Source: Alphaproteobacteria bacterium
GTDB lineage: Bacteria; Pseudomonadota; Alphaproteobacteria; Rhizobiales; Aestuariivirgaceae
Length of the DNA stretch: 12,229 bases
Assembly: GCA_024279045.1 (NCBI GenBank)
Contig: JAJRRZ010000068.1
Coordinates: forward strand, 1-12,229
Direction: 5' to 3'
The notes beneath the pieces were generated by a model. The model ran no database searches. It saw only the letters and a program-made list of their open reading frames with translations, and was not told where the DNA came from. Positions within the stretch are counted from its first letter, which is position 1; every line of letters begins with the position of its first letter. The translations under genes and the position numbers were made by a program. Positions 7,421 through 12,229 of the stretch are shown piece by piece.

Positions 7421-7444
7421 CCACGCAGCGCAAGCATTGCGTGG
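7421..7444. other. Weak hairpin between the DUF502 gene and the small ORF
   Basis: CCACGCA (7421-7427) and TGCGTGG (7438-7444) form a 7-bp stem about 50 nt past the DUF502 stop. No T-run follows on either strand. It may attenuate read-through into the small ORF or mean nothing. Confidence 0.25.
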
Positions 7445-7495
7445 CATGAGGCCGATCCATGGGTGGCATTGAACGGCAACATGGTTAACGGGCGA

Positions 7496-8200
7496 TTAAT
7501 CACGCCCTGCGCGAAAATTCCCGGCTTCATCCTTCTGGCCGGCCATACGATCCAGCCGAGCCAGGGCATCGGCGGCGTCTTCCTCGGCCTGCTCCTCCTG
7601 CCCCGGCACCACCAGCCCGGCGGAAATCACCAGCTTGGCGGCATCTTCCACGGAAATGTCGAGGAGGCGCACCTGATCGCGATGCACGAAGAAGAGGAAG
7701 CCGGAAGTGGGGTTGGGCGTGGTGGGCATGAAACAGGCATACATCGGGCTGCCCGGCGGCAGGCCGATTTCGCCGGAATCCAGCTCGCGGGCAATGAAGG
7801 CCACCACATGCACGCCGGGGCGTGGATATTCGATGATGCCGACGGACTTGAAGTTACGCGTGCCCTGCGACAGGGCAGTATGAAAGATCTGCTTGGTGCC
7901 GCGGTAGATGGAGCGCAGCACGGGCATGCGGTCAAGAATGCGCTCCCACCAGCCGATGATGGAGCGGCCCAGCAGGTTGGCGGTGAAGGCGCCGATCATG
8001 GTGATGACCACGACGGTGAACACCAGCCCGACACCGGGCACACTGAACGGCAGATAGTTGTCGGGGTTGTAGACGTCGGGAATCAGCGGCTTCACCCAGC
8101 GGTCGAACAGCGAAATGAACCACCAGGTAAGCCAGATGGTGATGGCGATGGGCGCCACCACCACCAGTCCCGCCAGAAAATAGCCCCTGAGCCTGCCCAT
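7496..8200 (-). CDS. DUF502 family membrane protein
   Basis: A 234-residue inner-membrane protein with two N-terminal helices, at about residues 7-30 (YFLAGLVVVAPIAITIWLTW) and 57-77 (VGLVFTVVVITMIGAFTANL). Family features follow: YNPDNYLPFSVPG between the helices, RMPVLRSIYRGTKQIF (91-106), and FMPTTPNPTSGFLFFV in the soluble part. The C-terminus is acidic and then basic (GQEEQAEEDAADALARLDRM). The function of DUF502 is not established. The frame is open upstream to 8443, but the conserved part begins at the ATG at 8200, where the first helix starts six residues in. The Shine-Dalgarno sequence is weak (GGGGCGG). It is divergent from the YidB-like gene across a 459-bp gap. Confidence 0.9.
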   Translation of the reverse strand: MGRLRGYFLAGLVVVAPIAITIWLTWWFISLFDRWVKPLIPDVYNPDNYLPFSVPGVGLVFTVVVITMIGAFTANLLGRSIIGWWERILDRMPVLRSIYRGTKQIFHTALSQGTRNFKSVGIIEYPRPGVHVVAFIARELDSGEIGLPPGSPMYACFMPTTPNPTSGFLFFVHRDQVRLLDISVEDAAKLVISAGLVVPGQEEQAEEDAADALARLDRMAGQKDEAGNFRAGRD

Positions 8201-8356
8201 TGCGCCGCCCCGTTGTTGCCGCACCAGATGCCTGCATATCAGGAATTTTCCCCTTCCGCCACGGGCTGTTTCTTCATGCCGGATGATGCTGGATAGCGCG
8301 AATCGACCCCGCTGTTCGAGGCCATTCGCAAGGCGATTTTCACGTGCCAGGGCATG

Positions 8357-8524
8357 CCAGGGTCTGGACTCAAAGCTTGAGCACTCCCCATGTGCATTTT
8401 GGCTGCATATCAGGCGGTTTTTCGTTCTTGCCAATAGCTCCAACTATTGCCTGCGAACGAAAAGCCGCTGCTATTTTGCCAAAATGCCCATGAGAAGCAC
8501 TCATTTATTGAGACCAGCCCCTAG
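8357..8524. repeat. Long imperfect palindrome, about 168 bp, candidate MITE-like or structured-RNA element
   Basis: Two arms of about 77-81 nt (8357-8437 and 8444-8524) are inverted copies around a 6-nt loop, CTCCAA (8438-8443). By hand alignment they match at roughly 70% with only single-base gaps. The best paired blocks are CTGGACTCAA with TTGAGACCAG, CATGTGCATTTTGGC with GCCAAAATGCCCATG, GCGGTTTTTCGTTC with GAACGAAAAGCCGC, and CAATAG with CTATTG at the loop. It lies between the starts of two divergent genes, so it is unlikely to be a terminator. Its GC content looks close to half, well below the surrounding genes. No target-site duplication is obvious. Confidence 0.8.
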
Positions 8525-8555
8525 GCGGCTGATGCATGCAGAGCGTGAAGAGCAA

Positions 8556-8584
8556 TTTACGGGTCAGGGGCAATGCGGTAAACT
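8556..8584 (+). promoter_or_regulatory. Candidate promoter for the DUF937 gene
   Basis: TTTACG (8556-8561) and TAAACT (8579-8584) are spaced by exactly 17 bp, each matching the housekeeping consensus at 4 of 6 positions. The predicted start, near 8591, gives a leader of about 70 nt ahead of the ATG at 8660. Confidence 0.35.
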
Positions 8585-8659
8585 GCCGGGGCGTGGCAAT
8601 GCAGCCAGGCACGTGCACGGCGCCATGTGCATGACAAATTTCGACAGGAGCGTGAAACG

Positions 8660-9097
8660 ATGGATCTGATGAAACTGGGGGCCTCGCTGCTGGGCAACTT
8701 TCTTTCCGGCAACAATGCCGACGAAAATTCCCTGGCCAACGTGCTGGGCAAGCTGCTGGGCGGCGATACAGACGGTGCGGAAGGCGGACTGAACCTGCAA
8801 GGGCTGGTGGACAAGATGACGGGCGGCGAGACCAGCGACACCTTCACGGAGCTGGCGCAGTCCTGGCTGGGCGATGGTGAAAACAAGCCCATCGAGCCGG
8901 ATCAGGTGAAGGAGCTGATTGGCGAAGACAAGCTGCAACAGGCCGCCGCCGAACTGGGGCAGGACGAAAATTCGCTGGCCGAAACATTGAGCCAGGTCTT
9001 GCCGCAACTGGTGGACAAGAGCAGCTCCGGAGGTTCGCTGCTGGATTCCGTTGGTGGCATCGACGGCGCGGCGGACATGCTGAAGAAACTGTTCTGA
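8660..9097 (+). CDS. YidB-like DUF937 family protein
   Basis: A 145-residue acidic soluble protein of the YidB/DUF937 family, whose function is not known. The C-terminal half carries the family core: SWLGDGENKPIEPDQVKELIG (residues 68-88), then DKLQQAAAELG, then ETLSQVLPQLVDK (108-120). The N-terminal half (SLLGNFLSGNNADENSLANVLGKLLGG) is Gly/Leu-rich, as is common in the family, and the end is GGSLLDSVGGIDGAADMLKKLF. There is no signal peptide. The ATG at 8660 has AGGAG (8646-8650) 9 nt upstream, better than the in-frame ATG at 8627. The gene is followed after 20 nt by a perfect palindrome, a likely shared terminator with the convergent kinase gene. Confidence 0.88.
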   Translation: MDLMKLGASLLGNFLSGNNADENSLANVLGKLLGGDTDGAEGGLNLQGLVDKMTGGETSDTFTELAQSWLGDGENKPIEPDQVKELIGEDKLQQAAAELGQDENSLAETLSQVLPQLVDKSSSGGSLLDSVGGIDGAADMLKKLF

Positions 9098-9117
9098 ATC
9101 GCTCGGCACACCTGCCT

Positions 9118-9145
9118 CCGTGCCGGCATGATCATGCCGGCACGG
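9118..9145. terminator. Perfect 28-bp palindrome between convergent genes (bidirectional terminator candidate)
   Basis: CCGTGCCGGCATGA (9118-9131) is followed directly by its exact reverse complement (9132-9145). As RNA it would form about a 12-bp GC-rich stem closed by a small loop. It sits 20 nt after the DUF937 stop and 57 nt after the kinase stop. No T-run follows on either side, so Rho-independent action is uncertain. Confidence 0.5.
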
Positions 9146-9202
9146 ATGGTTGGGGGACAGGAAGCGCGGGAATCGGCGGAAATGCCTCCGACCAGGTGAT
9201 GG

Positions 9203-10732
9203 TCAGGCCGTCAGCAGGATAAGCCGGCGCTCGATGTCGCTGGCGCAATCCTCGCCGCGCACCAGCTCGGCACGGGCGCCGCTGATGATGCGCCGCGCCG
9301 GAAAGACGATACGCACCGTGGTGCCCTGCCCCACTTCCGATTCGATCTGCAACTGCGCATCGTGCAGGCGGGCCAGGCCATTGACGATGGCCAGACCAAG
9401 CCCGGCGCCATCCACGGCCTTGCGCACGGCGGAGGCCCCGCGCGAAAAACTGCGCATGACGGCGTTGATCTCGTGCGGCGGAATGCCCTCGCCGGTATCG
9501 GACACTTCCATTGCCAGATTGCCTCCCTGCAGGCAGCGCACCCGCAGGGTGATGCGCCCGCCATCGGGGGTGAACTTGATGGCATTGCCCAGCAGGTTGA
9601 CCCACATCTGGCGGATGTAGCGGGCATTGCCCAGCAGCTCCACCGTTTCATCCATTTGCTCCACGCGCACGTCCAGGCTGCGCGCTTCGGCCTTCATGGC
9701 CAGCAGGTCGATGGCTTCGCGCGCCTCCGCAAGCACATCGACGACTTCCTCCTGCAATTCCACCTTGCCGGCCTCGATGCGTGAATAGTCGAGGATATCG
9801 TTGATGAGGTTGAGCAGGTAATTGCCGGAGCGGTGGATGTCGGTGGCATATTCCTTGTAACGATCCACCTTCACGGGGCCGAGCATTTCCGCGGAAATGA
9901 TCTCGGAAAAGCCCATGATGGCGTTCAGCGGTGTGCGCAGCTCGTGGCTCATGGCGGCGAGAAACTGGGACTTGGCACGATTGGCTTCCTCCGCCTGGCG
10001 GCGGGCGCGCTCGGCCTCGTCGCGCTGATGGGCCAACTCGGCAATGAGCCGCTCGCGCTGCTGGCGATGCTGCAGGGTTTCACGGTTGGATTCCTGCAGG
10101 CGGCTGGCCAGTTGCAGGAAAAACAACCCCAGCACGACAATCATCGCCGCCATGGCCAGATGCACCGTGCCGCCAGCCAGCAGGCTGCGAAATGCCAGCG
10201 CCAGCGCGATAAGCCCCGCACCGGTGGTTACCAGTGGCAAGAAATTGTTGGCCATGAGCAGGCGCATGGCCATGGCGGCCATGAGGCTGGCGCCGATGAA
10301 CAGATGTTGCGCCTCCTCGCCCGGCTGCCAGAACAGGAACAGCGGCAGAAACCACACCGTGGCGAAAGACAGTTCACTGGCGGCGAAATATTGCAGCCAC
10401 GTGCGCAATTCCGGGCCTTGTGGCTGTTCGCGCAGGCATTTGCGGGCCAGCCACAGCTGCGCGGCCTCCACCAGCAGGTATAGCGCGAACCAGCCCATGA
10501 CGATGCTTGCCGGCACCCATACGGCGTTGGCCAGCGCGAAAAGCCCGGCCAGCAACGGCATGAACAGCGCCACGCGCAACTGATTGCGGGCGAAAATGCC
10601 CAACATCTCCTGGCGGAAATCGTCTTCCGAAGGGCCGTGCGCCGCATCGGCATTCGCGCCGGACGCTCCCGTCCTGCCCGTCATCTCCGCCGGAGTGGCG
10701 TTTTCGAAGGCTTGTTCGTCATGCCACAGCAT
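9203..10732 (-). CDS. Membrane-bound hybrid-less sensor histidine kinase
   Basis: A 509-residue orphan kinase. About 50 polar residues precede roughly six membrane helices (about 53-75, 76-96, 114-135, 143-161, 165-184, 190-210), with no sizable periplasmic sensor domain. A coiled-coil linker follows (211-252, rich in Q/R/E). The HisKA domain carries phospho-acceptor H263 in AMSHELRTPLNAIMGFSE. The catalytic domain shows the N-box (N379 and N383 in VNLLGNAIKFTPDGG), G1 box D412-TGEGIP and G2 box GAGLGLAI (442-449). There is no receiver domain. The region around KSQFLAAMSHELRTP and YKEYATDIHRSG is typical of alphaproteobacterial PdhS/PleC-like kinases. The ATG at 10732 has GAGGAA 5 nt upstream. 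No response regulator is adjacent, so the stimulus and the output are unknown. Confidence 0.93.
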   Translation of the reverse strand: MLWHDEQAFENATPAEMTGRTGASGANADAAHGPSEDDFRQEMLGIFARNQLRVALFMPLLAGLFALANAVWVPASIVMGWFALYLLVEAAQLWLARKCLREQPQGPELRTWLQYFAASELSFATVWFLPLFLFWQPGEEAQHLFIGASLMAAMAMRLLMANNFLPLVTTGAGLIALALAFRSLLAGGTVHLAMAAMIVVLGLFFLQLASRLQESNRETLQHRQQRERLIAELAHQRDEAERARRQAEEANRAKSQFLAAMSHELRTPLNAIMGFSEIISAEMLGPVKVDRYKEYATDIHRSGNYLLNLINDILDYSRIEAGKVELQEEVVDVLAEAREAIDLLAMKAEARSLDVRVEQMDETVELLGNARYIRQMWVNLLGNAIKFTPDGGRITLRVRCLQGGNLAMEVSDTGEGIPPHEINAVMRSFSRGASAVRKAVDGAGLGLAIVNGLARLHDAQLQIESEVGQGTTVRIVFPARRIISGARAELVRGEDCASDIERRLILLTA

Positions 10733-10832
10733 GCGGCTTCCTCGCCCATGTTGCACATTGCACTCCACACACGGCAGACAATGTGGCAGAAAATTCCTAA
10801 ATCGCATTTTGGGCGTGGCGTAAAATTGCGCC

Positions 10833-11516
10833 ATGACCGGCAAGCTTTCAGAAACCATGCCGAGTGCCTCCATGGCGGAAGAATTGCAGAGGCTGCACAA
10901 GCGCATCATGGCATGCCGCATCTGCGTGGAGCAGCCGCTCGGCGCGCCGCTGCCGCATGCGCCGAGGCCGGTGTTTCAGGCGTCGCCGACGGCACGCATT
11001 CTCATCGCCGGGCAGGCGCCGGGGGTGCGGGTGCATGCTTCCGGGCGGCCATTTACCGATCCGTCAGGCGTGCGGTTACGGGCGTGGCTGGGGATGAGCG
11101 AAGAAACGTTTTACGATGCGGCGCGGGTGGCCATCGTGCCGATGGGGCTGTGTTTTCCGGGGCAGAACGACAAGGGAGCCGACCTGCCGCCACGCAAGGA
11201 ATGCGCTCCGGCTTGGCGGGCGCGGATCATGGCGGCATTGCCCAGCGTGCGGTTGGTGCTGGCGGTGGGGCAGCATGCACAGCGCTGGCACATGGGCGAG
11301 GTGTGCCGCCCTACCCTTACGGAAACGGTGCGCCACTGGCGCGCGGGACTTCGGCAGTGCGAACCGCCAGTGATTCCCATGCCGCATCCCAGTTGGCGCA
11401 ACAATGCCTGGCTGAAGCGCAATCCATGGTTCGAGGCAGAAGTATTGCCGGAAGCGAGGCGGCGCATTGCGGCATTGCTGCGCGGCGAAAATGCTGATGA
11501 TGTTACGGAAAGATGA
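10833..11516 (+). CDS. Uracil-DNA glycosylase superfamily protein, candidate Fe-S type
   Basis: A 227-residue protein with the fold motifs of the UDG superfamily. Motif A is IAGQAPGVRVHASGRPFTDPSG (58-79), where the glycine-proline turn binds the flipped base in known members, and motif B is PHPSW (184-188) with H185. Four cysteines, C28-x2-C31, C107 in LCFPG and C124 in RKECAP, fall where family 4/5 UDGs bind a [4Fe-4S] cluster, an inference from spacing and context. The helical segment RLRAWLGMSEETFYD is also typical. It would remove uracil or a related lesion from DNA, but the GQAPG motif is not that of classical families, so substrate range is open. The start is weakly supported; ATGs at 10857 and 10872 are alternatives. 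It is divergent from the kinase by 100 bp. Confidence 0.85.
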   Translation: MTGKLSETMPSASMAEELQRLHKRIMACRICVEQPLGAPLPHAPRPVFQASPTARILIAGQAPGVRVHASGRPFTDPSGVRLRAWLGMSEETFYDAARVAIVPMGLCFPGQNDKGADLPPRKECAPAWRARIMAALPSVRLVLAVGQHAQRWHMGEVCRPTLTETVRHWRAGLRQCEPPVIPMPHPSWRNNAWLKRNPWFEAEVLPEARRRIAALLRGENADDVTER

Positions 11517-11603
11517 GTTCGCCATATGGCATGACGTGCTATCCTCGCGGCCATGGCAACAGCCCCGATGCAGGATATCCGACAAACACAAGGGAGAACA
11601 GGA

Positions 11604-11987
11604 ATGAGCTACTATTACGCACGCACGGTTGATTGCGGATTCGACGAGGCCATCGAGAAAGTTACCGAGGCGCTGAAGGAACAGGGGTTCGGCGTGCTGA
11701 CGACCATCGACGTTTCCGGCACTTTGAAGAAAAAGCTGGATGTGGATGTGCCGCGGCAGACAATCCTGGGTGCCTGCAACCCCAACTATGCGCACCAGGC
11801 GCTGCAGATGGAGCCGCATCTGGGCGTGCTGTTGCCGTGCAACGTGGTGGTGCGCGAGACGGACAACGGCGTGGAAGTGGCCGCGGTGGACGCAAAGGCC
11901 ATGCTGGGCGTGGTGGGCAACAACGAGATGATGACAGTGGCCGAAACCGTCAACGGCCTGATGCAAAAGGCGGTGGATGCCGTGTGA
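11604..11987 (+). CDS. DUF302 family protein
   Basis: A 127-residue cytoplasmic protein covering essentially the whole DUF302 domain, whose biochemical role is unknown. The family pattern is clear: YYARTVDCGFDEAIEKVTEAL (5-25), EQGFGVLTTIDV (26-37), LKKKLDVD (41-48), LGACNPNYAHQAL (55-67), LPCNVVV (77-83) and VEVAAVDAKAML (90-101). The conserved cysteines C58 and C79 are both kept. I chose the ATG at 11604, with AGGGAG (11591-11596) 7 nt upstream, because the domain begins right there. An in-frame ATG at 11553 would add 17 unconserved residues. It follows the UDG gene by 87 nt and may have its own promoter (TATCCT at 11540-11545). Confidence 0.92.
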   Translation: MSYYYARTVDCGFDEAIEKVTEALKEQGFGVLTTIDVSGTLKKKLDVDVPRQTILGACNPNYAHQALQMEPHLGVLLPCNVVVRETDNGVEVAAVDAKAMLGVVGNNEMMTVAETVNGLMQKAVDAV

Positions 11988-12092
11988 ACGCCATGCGGGG
12001 TGTGCCGTGTTTGGCCCCTTGCCGGAAGAGGTTTGCACTATCGAGCATGCATCATTCTCAATGATCTGAATGAGTCGATCGTGAAGACAAGT

Positions 12093-12119
12093 TTTGTGGC
12101 CGACGGTGTCGGCCACAAA
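12093..12119 (+). terminator. Strong hairpin terminator after the DUF302 gene
   Basis: TTTGTGGCCGAC (12093-12104), loop GGT, and GTCGGCCACAAA (12108-12119) form a perfect 12-bp stem, followed by TACTTTTCTT. It lies about 105 nt past the DUF302 stop. The stem ends in A/T pairs and could work on both strands. Confidence 0.7.
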
Positions 12120-12122
12120 TAC

Positions 12123-12203
12123 TTTTCTTCAGGAAAAATGATGCGTTGTGCCGGCTTGCGGCGGCGCTGCGCCGGCACAACAACATTTTTGCCTGAGGAA
12201 AAT
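12123..12203. repeat. Second large inverted repeat (about 81 bp)
   Basis: The left arm (12123-12155, TTTTCTTCAGGAAAAATG then GTTGTGCCGGC) is matched by an inverted right arm (12171-12203, GCCGGCACAAC then CATTTTTGCCTGAGGAAAA) around a GC-rich loop of about 15 nt. Pairing by hand is close to 90%, with one single-base and one two-base gap. It starts 3 nt after the terminator hairpin. Its inner stem GTGCCGGC/GCCGGCAC is also the core of the palindrome at 9118-9145. No gene is visible from 11988 to the window end (242 nt). Confidence 0.7.
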
Positions 12204-12229
12204 TGCAAGGCTTTGCGCCATTACGACGC

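Larger units (their letters stand above)
8201..8659. other. 459-bp divergent intergenic region
   Basis: No convincing gene lies here. It holds the long palindrome at 8357-8524, a promoter candidate for the DUF937 gene (8556-8584), and the perfect 12-bp direct repeat CTGCATATCAGG at 8232-8243 and 8403-8414, the second copy inside the left palindrome arm. A 12-residue leader-like minus-strand ORF (8276-8238, MKKQPVAEGENS) precedes the DUF502 gene but has no supporting evidence. GC is visibly lower than in the flanking genes, especially within the palindrome. Confidence 0.7.

Noticed and set aside
6818..8296. Long plus-strand open frame (492 codons) over the transporter end and antisense to DUF502
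   Set aside because: It covers the transporter in another frame and DUF502 in antisense. No recognisable domain.
8232..8414. 12-bp direct repeat CTGCATATCAGG, 171 bp apart
   Set aside because: Several 12-base repeats are expected by chance in 12 kb, and the copies do not bound an element. Recorded only because one copy lies in the palindrome.
8357..8524. Integron attC site
   Set aside because: The size and imperfect palindrome fit, but the ends lack the RYYYAAC and GTTRRRY core sites and there are no cassettes or integrase.

Overview
The window is GC-rich chromosomal DNA from a bacterium, most likely an alphaproteobacterium. The evidence for this is the GC-rich third codon positions, a PAS_5-family protein, the style of the histidine-kinase H-box region, a DUF502 membrane protein and the CobB/CobQ type of cobalamin genes. 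I cannot name the genus. No phage, plasmid, transposase, CRISPR, tRNA or rRNA genes are visible.

Layout. (1) Positions 1-3477 are a cobalamin (B12) block. The 5' end of cbiD runs leftward off the window edge. Divergent from it are cobB (cobyrinate a,c-diamide synthase) and cobQ (cobyric acid synthase), which overlap at their stop and start codons. They are two class I glutamine amidotransferases that act at two stages of corrin-ring amidation. (2) Positions 3510-4103 encode a small polytopic membrane protein behind cobQ. It faces a convergent Y-family translesion DNA polymerase gene (4147-5499, minus). (3) Positions 5725-7220 are a two-gene unit, a PAS_5 protein and an EamA/DMT transporter, joined by an ATGA overlap. 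(4) Positions 7189-8200 (minus) hold a DUF502 membrane protein followed by a small basic ORF. (5) Positions 8201-8659 are the largest gene-free stretch and contain a long imperfect palindrome of about 168 bp with visibly lower GC. (6) A YidB-like DUF937 protein (plus) and a membrane histidine kinase (minus) converge on a perfect 28-bp palindrome. (7) Divergent from the kinase are a uracil-DNA-glycosylase superfamily protein with four candidate Fe-S cysteines and then a DUF302 protein. After DUF302 comes a strong hairpin terminator and then a second, larger inverted repeat near the right edge.

How the genes work together. Only the B12 genes form a clear pathway group. The polymerase and the UDG-like protein are both DNA damage or repair functions but are 5 kb apart and not in an operon. 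The kinase has no response regulator next to it. The coding content is mostly ordinary housekeeping and accessory material. The parts most worth a second look are the non-coding palindromes (8357-8524 and 12123-12203), the low-complexity loop insertions in both B12 amidotransferases, and the small ORF at 7189-7386. I did not find a convincing undescribed multi-gene system.
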